A stretch of 60,104 bases of DNA, from positions 1 through 60,104 of the forward strand of contig NZ_RKRK01000006.1 of the NCBI RefSeq assembly GCF_003815035.1, given 5' to 3'. This DNA is from Abyssicoccus albus (lineage in GTDB: Bacteria > Bacillota > Bacilli > Staphylococcales > Abyssicoccaceae). Numbering within the stretch: the stretch's first letter is position 1; every line of letters begins with the position of its first letter. Below are positions 17,213 to 26,335 of this stretch, one piece after another. Below the pieces are notes generated by a model that was given only the letters and a program-made list of their open reading frames with translations, ran no database searches and was not told where the DNA came from. The position numbers were made by a program, and so were the translations under genes.

Positions 17213-17997
17213 TATTCGCTACCTCCTTCGTCGTCATATACGATTTCTAACCATGACGTGCATTGTAAGTGCGGTTTGTATATCTTCGTATCAGTTGTAC
17301 GAAAGACTCCAGCACCTTTACCGTACTTATCTTCATTAGCATAGAAATAACATTCGTGACTTTTACGTCTTGGGTGTCGTGGGAATGTTTCGTGTATTCG
17401 TAACCAATTGAGTCCGTTATCTTCCATCACATTGACGAACTGTCTTCGATAAACCGTAAAGGATTCATCGACCACTAGCCTACGCAATACCCACTGTTTC
17501 TCTTCCAACGCTTCGTTTACATTAGCTATTGTTCCGTCTAATGCGTCTCCACGGTTGATTGATTCTCGAATCTTTTTCTGTAACAACTGCGAGTAAGTGA
17601 GTGCGGTAAATGCTGCCTTGTCTGATAACGTGAAATTATCTTCGTCTGGCTCTTCGACAACTTCTTTCGAATCCATCGACTCTACCTTCTCTAACTCGTC
17701 TGACAATGCCGAAGTTGTTGCTACGATAGATAATTCTACCGAAGACAATACTCCGTCATAAACAACGTTCTCTACTTCTTTTTCGATTGATCGTAACTCG
17801 GAAAGTATGGCACGAAGTTTCTGTCGTTTAACCGACGTTATATCTTTCGTCGTACCGTCTTGAAGTGTTACCGTTTCTTTAGTAGCGTTATTCTTTAATA
17901 CACGAGTTACTCGTGCAATTAACGTCTCTAAGTTATCGACGATTTGTTGTTCGCTTTCTTCGGATATTTCTTCGACCTTAATAGCGATTTCTTTCAT
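17212..17997 (-). CDS. MuF-like minor head protein, located among the connector genes
   Basis: 261 aa. The N-terminal 150 residues are helical and acidic. The C-terminal part has a MuF/SPP1 gp7-type pattern: WVLRRLVVDESFTVYRRQF, then HPRRKSHECYFYANEDKYG and a Cys/Trp end (HLQCTSWLEIV). Such proteins bind the portal inside the capsid. It normally follows the portal directly; here it lies downstream of capsid and adaptor. It overlaps the upstream adaptor gene by 20 nt. The CxxxxxED/HLQC arrangement may be a metal site. Confidence 0.75.
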   Translation of the reverse strand: MKEIAIKVEEISEESEQQIVDNLETLIARVTRVLKNNATKETVTLQDGTTKDITSVKRQKLRAILSELRSIEKEVENVVYDGVLSSVELSIVATTSALSDELEKVESMDSKEVVEEPDEDNFTLSDKAAFTALTYSQLLQKKIRESINRGDALDGTIANVNEALEEKQWVLRRLVVDESFTVYRRQFVNVMEDNGLNWLRIHETFPRHPRRKSHECYFYANEDKYGKGAGVFRTTDTKIYKPHLQCTSWLEIVYDDEGGSE

Positions 17998-18349
17998 TCA
18001 ACCACCCTGCTCTATTGCGAAGTACGAAGAACGACCCTCCAGCGTCTTTATCGTCGTTATACTCGTCTAACTCTTCTTTCCAACGATTGTATAAGTCTAG
18101 TGCGTATCTACGATATGCTTCGTATTGTTTCGACTTATCGACCATCTCTTCGCCATCTTGATAACGGAATCCTTTACGTGCCTCTGCGGCTTCTTCATTC
18201 GCCGAGATATATTCCGAATACAACTTGATTAAATACGTTTGCCTACTGTCAAAATCTTCTAAAGTAACATCAAAGCCGTTGGCGAGAATAAACTCGTCAA
18301 CAACTTCTTCCGTTACCGTTAGCTTGGTAGCTAACTCCGTTTTATTCAA
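17978..18349 (-). CDS. Head-tail adaptor
   Basis: 123 aa, almost wholly helical and acidic, beginning MNKTELATKLTVTEEVVDEF. Small helical proteins here are the gp15/gp6-type adaptors that bind under the portal. It follows the capsid and a 66-aa protein and overlaps the MuF-like gene by 20 nt. The assignment rests on synteny and helical pattern. Confidence 0.68.
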   Translation of the reverse strand: MNKTELATKLTVTEEVVDEFILANGFDVTLEDFDSRQTYLIKLYSEYISANEEAAEARKGFRYQDGEEMVDKSKQYEAYRRYALDLYNRWKEELDEYNDDKDAGGSFFVLRNRAGWLNERNRY

Positions 18350-18368
18350 ACCAACGACCTCCTATCAG

Positions 18369-18569
18369 TTACTTCTTCTCGTCTTTATTTTCTTCGACTT
18401 TCTTTGGCGTAGATTTCTTACGTGTTCTAGTTGTCGTTTTCTTGCTCTCGTCTTTTACAACGTAACCAATACTCTCGAATCTAGCGAAATCTTTTTCGTC
18501 TATTTGAATAGCAGAACCGACGGGGTTACCGTCGATAACTGCTTTCGTAATTACGTTTACTTTAGCCAT
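18369..18569 (-). CDS. Small basic-tailed head protein of unknown function
   Basis: 66 aa. An N-terminal domain of about 42 residues (VIDGNPVGSAIQIDEKDFARFESIGYV) is followed by a Lys/Thr/Arg-rich tail (TTTRTRKKSTPKK). Similar small proteins sit between the capsid and adaptor genes in many siphophages. The basic tail might touch DNA or the inner capsid surface; that is inference. Confidence 0.65.
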   Translation of the reverse strand: MAKVNVITKAVIDGNPVGSAIQIDEKDFARFESIGYVVKDESKKTTTRTRKKSTPKKVEENKDEKK

Positions 18570-18590
18570 CTATATCAATACCTCCGTGAT

Positions 18591-19676
18591 TTATGGTGTT
18601 GTTTCTGTAACAGGATCTGTAACAGGTTCTGTAACAGGCTCTGAAACTGTTTCAGATGGTTCTATTACATCTGCGTGTAATAATAATGAAGGATTGTCAA
18701 GAACAACGAATCCAGATTCTGCTACTTCGATGATGTCACGGCGTGGTGTACGCTCGTTGTACGCCTCTAACGTAGCGATAGGTTCCATGTTTGGTGCGTC
18801 TGGGTTAGGTCCAGTAATGAAGTTACCTACGCCTTTAGCGATGAATACTACACGGTTTTCTGGGAATACTTCGATAACTTCATCTTCGCCAGTATAAATG
18901 TCGTTTACTGTGAACGTAGTTTCTTCTACGACTTTAATAGTCGGAATACCATAACGTCCTAATACTTCGTTTAACTCTGCTTCTGAAATACGTGTTGCAG
19001 TTTCTGGACGACCAGCTTCTGCGATTAACGTTCTGTTTAATGCTAATTGACCGAATACTTTACGAGAAACTAACATTGCTTCTGGTGCTTTACCAGCGTT
19101 ATTCTTTTTGTACGTTTCAACCCAACCGATTAAATCTCCGATGATGTCACGGTCAAGGTCGCTCCAGTCATTACCAGATGTCAATGCGATTTTGTGGTCT
19201 TCTGGAACTCCGTAATCTAATTCGATTTTAACTCCGTTTTTATCGTAAGTGTTTGAACCGAAAGCTACTGCCTTGATTTTCTCAACACGCTTACGTAATT
19301 GTAAGTAATTTACTAAATCAACAGAACGATTTAATAAACGGTTGATACGGTTTTGACGGTCTGCGTCATTACGTGCCGCATTGATTTCGTATAACTCTTC
19401 GATTGTAACGATGTCTTTTAAACCGAAGTGTGCTAACTCTACCATACGACTAGCAGCACCGTGACGGTCAATTACCGGTTTCTCCGCTCCTAAACCAATC
19501 ATAGCTGCGATGTGTTGTTTACGTTGGATAATATCGTAAGCAAAACGAATGTCGTAAGATACTTCGTTTCCTACGAACTCATCAGCGAATGTTGGTTCTG
19601 ATTGTTCGATTGAAGCGTCTAATACTCCTTTTAATGCTTTCGGTTGAAATTCTCTGTATTGTGTAATTGAAGCCAT
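18591..19676 (-). CDS. Major capsid protein, lambda gpE type
   Basis: 361 aa, phage capsid E family (HK97 fold). Typical pieces: an N-terminal YREFQPKALKGVLD, RHGAASRMVELAHFGLKD, and a central EAMLVSRKVFGQLALN. The C-terminus has an added acidic low-complexity tail of SEPVTEPVTDPVTET repeats. The preceding gene is a gpD-like decoration protein, the usual partner of this family. The repeated EPVT tail may project from or line the shell. Confidence 0.9.
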   Translation of the reverse strand: MASITQYREFQPKALKGVLDASIEQSEPTFADEFVGNEVSYDIRFAYDIIQRKQHIAAMIGLGAEKPVIDRHGAASRMVELAHFGLKDIVTIEELYEINAARNDADRQNRINRLLNRSVDLVNYLQLRKRVEKIKAVAFGSNTYDKNGVKIELDYGVPEDHKIALTSGNDWSDLDRDIIGDLIGWVETYKKNNAGKAPEAMLVSRKVFGQLALNRTLIAEAGRPETATRISEAELNEVLGRYGIPTIKVVEETTFTVNDIYTGEDEVIEVFPENRVVFIAKGVGNFITGPNPDAPNMEPIATLEAYNERTPRRDIIEVAESGFVVLDNPSLLLHADVIEPSETVSEPVTEPVTDPVTETTP

Positions 19677-19722
19677 TAATAATCTTCCCCTTTAAATATA
19701 TTTTAGTTTTTATTCGTTTTTA

Positions 19723-20100
19723 TTATGCGTTTGGAATGTGGTTTACATAGTGAATGTTTGGATTAGCTGTTTTAAATTCTGATGGTACTTCAACAGGTAA
19801 CTTCGCTTCGTAAACTGAACCTTCGATGATTACTGCGCCAGAAACTGCGTCTGTTTCTCCATCGTGAATGTGGTCTTCGTTTAAAATGTAGAAGTTTTGG
19901 AATCCGTCTGTTGCCGAGAATGGTTCGTATTTACCAGTATCGTCGTTACGTGCAATCAACGTACCTACTTCGATTAAACCTTCTGGAAATTTAGTTCCGT
20001 CTAAAGTTGCGCCACCATGTACGTATTGAACGTGTTCTGACGCTAAGATGTTTTTACCACTACGAAATTCTTGCTCTGTTGCTTTTAATGTGTAAGCCAT
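19723..20100 (-). CDS. Head decoration protein, lambda gpD-like
   Basis: 125 aa. It contains the family pattern of a Gly-rich, beta-rich trimeric cement protein: ILASEHVQYVHGGATLDGT and a central GTLIARNDDTGKYEPFS. It binds threefold sites of the expanded capsid. It lies between scaffold and capsid genes, as in lambda-type head modules. Confidence 0.85.
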   Translation of the reverse strand: MAYTLKATEQEFRSGKNILASEHVQYVHGGATLDGTKFPEGLIEVGTLIARNDDTGKYEPFSATDGFQNFYILNEDHIHDGETDAVSGAVIIEGSVYEAKLPVEVPSEFKTANPNIHYVNHIPNA

Positions 20101-20139
20101 TAATAATCTTCTCCTTTAATTTTTATTTGCGACAATAAA

Positions 20140-20751
20140 TTATCGCTTTAGTCTTTCGAATAATTCTCTACCGTAATCTTCATCTGTTTTAGCTTTTGGT
20201 TGAGCCGGTGTTACACCGAAACCAGCGCTTGGATCGCCTTTAGCCTCTTGCGTACCTTGAATGAAATCTTGATAAACACTTTCGATAGATTCATTTAACT
20301 CTTCTTCGCTTTGACCTGTAACGTATTTTGAATATCGTTTAATTTGTTCCGGAGTAAGTTTTTTCTCCGACAACTTATCTACGATATAATCACTACGTTG
20401 TCTCTCGGATTTCTCACGCTTCAATTCTTCAATAGTTTTATTAGCGTCTTCTAGCAATTCTTTATACTGTTCGTTTTCTTCGAGTTCTTTCTTACGAGCC
20501 TCTTCTTCTGCGTCTTGCTTAGCTTTCTCGTAACGTTCTTTTTCTTCTCGGCGAATTTTAGCCGCTAATTTATTCATATCTTCTTGCGTGAATTGTGCGT
20601 TAGTATCTTCCGGAGTTGTGTCGACTTCTTCGTTTTCTACTTTCGGAGTCTCGTCTTTCGGTTGTTCGTCCGAAGTTGTAGAACTTTCGTCTCCACCTTC
20701 TGCGAAAAATTGTAAATTAATCTTTAGTGTTTTATCGTCTGTCTTATTCAT
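20140..20751 (-). CDS. Scaffold protein (DUF4355/GP20 type)
   Basis: 203 aa. The N-terminus contains KINLQFFAE, a hallmark of Firmicutes phage scaffold genes. A Glu/Lys-rich coiled coil (about 55-120) follows, then a helical C-terminus ending DEDYGRELFERLKR. It directs prohead assembly and is then removed; no protease gene is seen nearby, so it may leave intact. It is preceded by the same structured leader as the tail chaperone. Confidence 0.85.
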   Translation of the reverse strand: MNKTDDKTLKINLQFFAEGGDESSTTSDEQPKDETPKVENEEVDTTPEDTNAQFTQEDMNKLAAKIRREEKERYEKAKQDAEEEARKKELEENEQYKELLEDANKTIEELKREKSERQRSDYIVDKLSEKKLTPEQIKRYSKYVTGQSEEELNESIESVYQDFIQGTQEAKGDPSAGFGVTPAQPKAKTDEDYGRELFERLKR

Positions 20752-20752
20752 A

Positions 20753-20794
20753 TTTATTTCCTCCTGTATTTTGAACCGGTCACGTCTGACCGTT
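20753..20794 (-). promoter_or_regulatory. Structured leader shared with the tail chaperone gene (copy 2)
   Basis: Minus strand: hairpin CGGTCA-GACG-TGACCG followed by GTTCAAAATACAGGAGG and the scaffold start. It matches the leader at 15311-15352 except for a swapped base pair that keeps the stem. Both genes encode assembly helpers that are not in the finished virion, so shared control of dose is plausible. Confidence 0.7.
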
Positions 20795-20847
20795 AATAAT
20801 TCCGTTTAGTTTATAGCGACTTAACGTTCGGTCAAGGAACGAGTGAT

Positions 20848-22446
20848 TTACTCCTCGTCCATCAATTCTTCCTGTTCTTGGGGTATCGTGTTATCTTCCG
20901 TCAATTCTTCCTCTATCGGAGACGTAGCCGAATTGCGTAAGTTACGTAATCCATCGCCCAAAGGGTCGTCCATGTTTCGTTGTTGCATTAACTCTTCGAA
21001 AATCTCGTTTTCCTTCTCTCCCGGATTCTTAACGCCTAGTCGCTTCATAGCGTTCTTGCGTGATTCGAACCCTGTGTCAACTTCTTTCGTAAGTAGGTCT
21101 ACAAGGTTTTCTCTGTCGTCTGGTAACGGTAAGATGAAGTTCATTGAAATGTCTAACTCCGACAATTCGACAGAACTTACGGTAGATTTATCATACGAAA
21201 ATTTCTTCGAATCTTTTCTAGCTTGTAAATACATTAGTGATTTCTCGAATAACTCTTTAAAATCTTCGTTGTACTTTAACCAATGTTCTTGCGTTTCTTG
21301 GATAATATCTTGATACAAGACTTGCAATGCTCTGTCGTTCATACCACCGAAATTAAGTTCTTGTGGAACGATCATCGGTAATCCACTTAATTCGTGCAAT
21401 GCCGATTTAATTCGGTTGTACTGGTCTTTGTACGCTTCTTTCCATTTGAATCCGTTCTGTACCGATTCTACGTCTGCTGGGTGTCCGCCTTGTGCAGAAT
21501 CAACCTTTAACAATGAACCGGGAGCAACTACGATGTCGTCCGGATTATCTAATTTAGCGTTCTTAATAACCGTCATACTAAACATCTCAAACTTCAATGA
21601 GTCGTTTGCGTCTTCCATCATATCGTTTAAAATTCGTGTTAAAACTTTCATATCCTCTAGGTCGTCGAAGTTTGTAGTATTTGAATTAACGGTTTCTACA
21701 TCGAACATAACCATAGGAATAAAGTCGAATCCTAAATACGTTTTATCTTGGATAACTTCGATTTCCTGTAACGTTTCATCGAATACTCTTTCGTCAACCC
21801 AACACTCGTTTCTACTTTCGTCTAATCGGAATGATTGTCTTACGTACTCTAGTCTGTCAACTTCTTCTCGTGATTCTTGCGCAATAATAATGTCGCAACC
21901 AATTAAATCGTGAAATCCATCTTTAGAATAAATCGGAAATACTTCTGACGCATTATGCCATATCCAGTGTAATTTTCCCGTTCTTGGATTAAACGATAAT
22001 TTGACGGCAACACTTCCGGCGATCAATCTATCCCGTGCGATTTGCATTTTCTTTGCGTCCATCTGATTATCGTGCCACAACTTCGTAAGCAAGTCTTCGA
22101 CCTTTTGAGACTTTTCATTAGACGCTCTATCGTCTTTCGTAGGTTTTACGTCGATACTATGTTGACCTGCCATTTGCCATCGTGACTTACGTTTGATAAA
22201 TGCTTTAAAGTAGTTCGTCCAATACCTAGTCGGTTCAAAATCACGACCTTTTCTATCGGTACTTTCCGTCGGATAAATATACTGTCCGAACTCATTGACG
22301 TCTTGCTTTCCGTTGTAATAATCGTAGTTTGCGTATATATCGTTAATACGCTTTATCTCACGTTCTCCTAATGCTTTTTCAATCGGTCGTTTTAATAACG
22401 AATCAAGAACTGCCGGAGTAAGCAAGTTATAGTCTGGTGCCGTCAT
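20848..22446 (-). CDS. Portal protein, SPP1 gp6 type
   Basis: 532 aa; forms the dodecameric ring at the capsid vertex through which DNA is packaged. Typical features are KRPIEKALGEREIKRINDIY and NYFKAFIKRKSRWQMAG near the N-terminus, and a central LHELSGLPMIVPQELNFGG before the crown helices. The acidic C-terminus (NTIPQEQEELMDEE) is normal. It follows the large terminase gene by 3 nt. A short stem (CGTTC/GAACG, 20824-20842) lies just past its stop. Confidence 0.9.
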   Translation of the reverse strand: MTAPDYNLLTPAVLDSLLKRPIEKALGEREIKRINDIYANYDYYNGKQDVNEFGQYIYPTESTDRKGRDFEPTRYWTNYFKAFIKRKSRWQMAGQHSIDVKPTKDDRASNEKSQKVEDLLTKLWHDNQMDAKKMQIARDRLIAGSVAVKLSFNPRTGKLHWIWHNASEVFPIYSKDGFHDLIGCDIIIAQESREEVDRLEYVRQSFRLDESRNECWVDERVFDETLQEIEVIQDKTYLGFDFIPMVMFDVETVNSNTTNFDDLEDMKVLTRILNDMMEDANDSLKFEMFSMTVIKNAKLDNPDDIVVAPGSLLKVDSAQGGHPADVESVQNGFKWKEAYKDQYNRIKSALHELSGLPMIVPQELNFGGMNDRALQVLYQDIIQETQEHWLKYNEDFKELFEKSLMYLQARKDSKKFSYDKSTVSSVELSELDISMNFILPLPDDRENLVDLLTKEVDTGFESRKNAMKRLGVKNPGEKENEIFEELMQQRNMDDPLGDGLRNLRNSATSPIEEELTEDNTIPQEQEELMDEE

Positions 22447-22449
22447 AGG

Positions 22450-24261
22450 TTATCCTCCTCTCTTTCGTTCGTAACTTAATTTGTTTAAATATCGTGAATA
22501 TCTTGCGTGTTTTGGTTCGTTAGACAACTGTCGGTTGTAGTAATTACCGAAGTTAGAGATTGTTCCTTGTGCATGGTTCGTAGCCAATCCATACGCCATT
22601 TCACAAGCGTCAATCATGTCGTCATGTGGCGCCATAGGGTACATAGTATACTGTCCGATAATGTCCGTCTGGTCGTACTTAAATCGAATACGTCCGTTGT
22701 TTACGTCCGGAGACATTGCTTCGATACGTAACGACTTTCTTGTACGTTGCTTAATAGGAGTCACTCGTAAATGTGCCGGATAACCTATCTCGTTCAATCT
22801 GTCCGACAATGTGTCTGCGAAGAACTCTTGTGCCATTTGTGTCTCGACTGCAATTCCTTCATACTGATAAATCTTTACGTTATCTATTATCGCTTCTAAG
22901 AACTCTTTCGGGTGTACCCTTTCGTTATACACATCGACGATATAACATACGTCTGTATGTATGTTTTTAGCGATTGTAATCATCGAACTAAAGTCGCCTT
23001 TTTCTTTACCCATGGCGAAGTCAATTCCGCAATAATACTCGAGTTCTTTTCCAAGTAAGTCTTTATCTTCGTAATACACGAAGTTCTCTGGCTTGAATAT
23101 CTGTCGCTCTTCGTCCGTTGGTTCGTTCTGATACTCTTGGTTGAAGGCTTTCGCTCCCATGTTTACGAGTTGTACTACGAACCAATAATATCCGTAATAC
23201 TCCGACCAAAGTAATTCCACACCTTCGTCCATCTTCTGACGATTATCTTCGTAGAATTGTTTCGCCTGTTCAACTGCGCCTTCTTTGTCCGATAGATAAA
23301 TCTTCTTCCATTTCGTCCACATCTCCGTATTACTCGGAAACTTCTTAACGGCTTTGTATCTCCGACCTTCAAAACGTCTATCATTCCGAAGAACCTTATC
23401 GAGCAAACTGTCGTAACAAAGGATCGTTCCAATGTATACGGCTATACCATCGAGTGCCAATGCCGGAAGTGCTGTTTCGTTAAACCACGCTTCCATCTTT
23501 TTCATTTGCTCCGGAGTTGATACGTTTTCTTCGCCCTCTAAATCATCGAAGATAATTAATTCCGGTCTCGACTTACCGTAACGCATACCACGCATTTGCC
23601 CTCCGGCTCCTCGAGCCATTATCTTTACGCCATTAAGCGTCACATACTCTTGCTTGTTGTCGAGTTCATTCTTCGAAGGACTTTCGTGTAACAACATTCC
23701 GAAATCACGAATTAACTTATCGTTAAACTTAAACTGACGATTACCCCACGTAATAAATGTTCCTGCCATATCCGCCGTCTCTGATACGATTACCATGAAC
23801 TGACGATGTTTATATACGGCTTGGTGTACCGGGAATATATTCGAAGCATATGCCGTCTTTGCGTGACGTCTAGGACACGCCCAAGCGATGTTATCGTCCT
23901 TTTCCTTACTAGATACTTTCGACAACATACCGGTCAATTCCTTGTGGAACTCCGACATATTATCGTAATTACTTCCTTTCGGAATTAAGTTTTCGTCGTT
24001 GTCTGGATTAGCGTCGTCCGAGAAATACTCTACGGAGAATCTTGCGACATCGAACTCGCACTCATTGATTCGTTTGAGTTGGCGAAGTTGTTCATCGACT
24101 GTAAAGAATCGTTCAACTTCTTTCGGACTTGCTTTTCCGTTCTCTATTATTTGCGATAGTAACGTTAATTCTTCCGTCAAGATTCGTTGTAGTTCTACAC
24201 GCTCCTCACGGCTTCGTAAGAAGCCTTCTTCCGATAATGCTACGTTTATACTATTCGACAT
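22450..24261 (-). CDS. terL: Terminase large subunit
   Basis: 603 aa packaging motor. ATPase: Walker A-like CPRRHAKT (129-136), Walker B IIFDDLE (236-242), and an adenine-binding/Q region before it. RNase H-like nuclease: first Asp in GIDFAMGKEKGD (about 425) and last acidic cluster APHDDMIDA (about 568). It has the long helical N-terminus typical of this type. It overlaps terS by 11 nt. Packaging mode (cos or pac) cannot be told from the protein by eye. Confidence 0.92.
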   Translation of the reverse strand: MSNSINVALSEEGFLRSREERVELQRILTEELTLLSQIIENGKASPKEVERFFTVDEQLRQLKRINECEFDVARFSVEYFSDDANPDNDENLIPKGSNYDNMSEFHKELTGMLSKVSSKEKDDNIAWACPRRHAKTAYASNIFPVHQAVYKHRQFMVIVSETADMAGTFITWGNRQFKFNDKLIRDFGMLLHESPSKNELDNKQEYVTLNGVKIMARGAGGQMRGMRYGKSRPELIIFDDLEGEENVSTPEQMKKMEAWFNETALPALALDGIAVYIGTILCYDSLLDKVLRNDRRFEGRRYKAVKKFPSNTEMWTKWKKIYLSDKEGAVEQAKQFYEDNRQKMDEGVELLWSEYYGYYWFVVQLVNMGAKAFNQEYQNEPTDEERQIFKPENFVYYEDKDLLGKELEYYCGIDFAMGKEKGDFSSMITIAKNIHTDVCYIVDVYNERVHPKEFLEAIIDNVKIYQYEGIAVETQMAQEFFADTLSDRLNEIGYPAHLRVTPIKQRTRKSLRIEAMSPDVNNGRIRFKYDQTDIIGQYTMYPMAPHDDMIDACEMAYGLATNHAQGTISNFGNYYNRQLSNEPKHARYSRYLNKLSYERKRGG

Positions 24262-24739
24262 CTGAATCGCCTCCAGACGTCGTTATTTGACGTTCTGACG
24301 TGTGGTTAGGAACAACGTTAGATTCACGAAGTTCTTTAACACGTTGTTGTGCGTCCGTTAAATTGAACGTAACTGATACCGGACTTGAATCGCCTTGACT
24401 TGAATCGCCAAGTAGTCCGACAACCTTTGCGTATAAATCTAACTGCTTTGTCGAAGGATTCTTGCCCATTTGGTTCGATACTAATGTTGCGATAAACATA
24501 GGTACGTGCTTTCTAGCTTGTTGTAACGATAAGTAAATTACGTATTCAAGGAATCGTGGATCTTTATTCCATCGGTAGTATGTCGTTCTATCTACTCCGA
24601 CTTCTTCGGCGATTTCCTTGTCCTTTAATAGCGTTACTTCGTTATCTGCGTCCGTCTTATATTCGATTACATTGCGAACATATAATTCCGCTGCTTTCTT
24701 TTGCACGTCCGATAAATCATCGAATGTATCGTTCTTCAT
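24251..24739 (-). CDS. terS: Terminase small subunit
   Basis: 162 aa from the ATG preceded by AAGGAGGAGTGCTT; an upstream in-frame GTG is buried next to that ribosome site. An N-terminal helix-turn-helix (KEIAEEVGVDRTTYYRWNKD, about 42-61) binds the packaging start site; a central helical oligomerisation region and a polar tail follow. It is the first gene of the leftward morphogenesis operon, directly downstream of the 2.8-kb non-coding region. Confidence 0.85.
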   Translation of the reverse strand: MKNDTFDDLSDVQKKAAELYVRNVIEYKTDADNEVTLLKDKEIAEEVGVDRTTYYRWNKDPRFLEYVIYLSLQQARKHVPMFIATLVSNQMGKNPSTKQLDLYAKVVGLLGDSSQGDSSPVSVTFNLTDAQQRVKELRESNVVPNHTSERQITTSGGDSDVE

Positions 24740-24950
24740 AAGCACTCCTCCTTCCGTTTGTTTTTCGTTTATTTATTCAGTTATGTATGACGGAACATTG
24801 CCCAACTTTCTCGTAGTTTCATTAGGTGTTCCGTATCTTCTTCTATGTATTCCGATGTTTATATAATAATGCGTAATATATTTACGGATTAATTGATCCG
24901 TTCTTTACAAGTTCTACCGAATATATAATAATTATATCGAGGTTATATAC

Positions 24951-25125
24951 GTCTATGAGAGAATCTTTGATTCTCGAATAGAGAGGCGAAGCCTCTATGG
25001 TTTTCTTATCCGTATAATATATAACGTTCTTTATTCCGAAGTTACTATATTATATACGGTATTAATAACGTTATTAAATATCGTTACTTGAAGACTTCGT
25101 CTTCCAACAATTCTTCGAATTGTTG
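24951..25125. repeat. Twin mini-hairpin locus 1 (two twin units)
   Basis: Unit 1: GAGAATC-TTT-GATTCTC (24959-24975) and AGAGGC-GAA-GCCTCT (24982-24996). Unit 2: GAAGAC-TTC-GTCTTC (25090-25104) and CAACAATTC-TTC-GAATTGTTG (25105-25125). All four stems are perfect with 3-nt loops. The 47 nt at 24951-24997 are identical to 58126-58172. The GGCGAAGCC core contains GCGAAGC, known as an exceptionally stable DNA mini-hairpin. Confidence 0.85.
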
Positions 25126-25396
25126 ACGAGCGTTTTTATTTATTACCGAATTTATATTAACCATAATCGGAAAATTATTTATCGTTATTAATAGCGAAAT
25201 TAATTAAGGCGAAAGTTACTTACGTAAGTAATTACCCCTCATAATACTAAACTGTTGTGACGGGATTCATGTTCAAAAATAATTAAAATTTCTTTTAAAA
25301 AACTTTAAATTTATATAATCTGTATGGTTTTACCATACAACTATACTATATTTATCCCATTTATTTACAAATATAATTAAGACAAATCAACGTAAA

Positions 25397-25558
25397 TTTT
25401 CGCCTATTTAGACGAAATATTCTCCCGAATTCCCCTTACGATTTTACATAAATTTACATCGCATAACTACTACCGACCGATAATTCCGTATGCAACATTC
25501 GAAACACACTTTCGTCTATTTAAACGAAAACAACAAACTTTCGCCTATATAGACGAAA
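25397..25558. promoter_or_regulatory. Three copies of a TTCGnCTAtwTAgnCGAA palindrome
   Basis: TTTTCGCCTATTTAGACGAA (25397-25416), TTTCGTCTATTTAAACGAAA (25510-25529) and TTTCGCCTATATAGACGAAA (25539-25558, within one base). Each is an inverted repeat of TTCGYCTA-type half sites. Three similar dyads upstream of the late operon look like operators or activator sites. The cognate regulator is not identified. Confidence 0.6.
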
Positions 25559-26335
25559 TATTGATACGAAAGCATTATTCGTCCATATAAGCCGTTTTAA
25601 GAGCGATAGATTACTTCCGAATACAATAACACCTAAAATGTAATTTCGTTGCAAATTGACCCGTCTCTGTCCGTCTGTGAGTGTGTAACGGAATAAGTAA
25701 TTACGAAATTTACACCGAACCCTAGTTACGAAAAATTGCTGAAAATTTTCGAGCGTAGGAACATTACCGAATTGAAATCCGATTATTAAAATCACGTTAC
25801 ATTTTATCGTTTAAATATCGTGTTAATGTAACGTAATTTTAATATTTACGGACACAACTTCGCCTTTTCTTCCGATCAACTGCGCCATTATTACGTCATT
25901 TCCACTAAACTTCGGTACAAATTAGCGTAAATTGCTTACGTTTAAGCTGTTTTACGGTAGATTCTTCTGTACAACTACGGCACACATTGTGAAAATAGCT
26001 TTCGTATTATTACTTCGTATGTACTATCGTACATTACTTACGTAAATTAATTACGTAAATCACTACGAAAAGGGTTGACAACGGGATTTTAATAACGTAA
26101 AGTAGGATACGATACATAAAATACGGTACATTACTGCGTATGTTACTAACGTACTATGTTACTAACGTACATTACTACGTATGTTACTTCGAAAGATACT
26201 TCTAGCGTACACTTGGTACGATCTACTTTATTACGAATACATTACTTGCGTACAATTGGTACGAAGACATTACTTGCGAGTACATTACTTGCGACCCCAG
26301 TTGCGAAAAATTGGTCGAAAACTTCGGACATTAGG

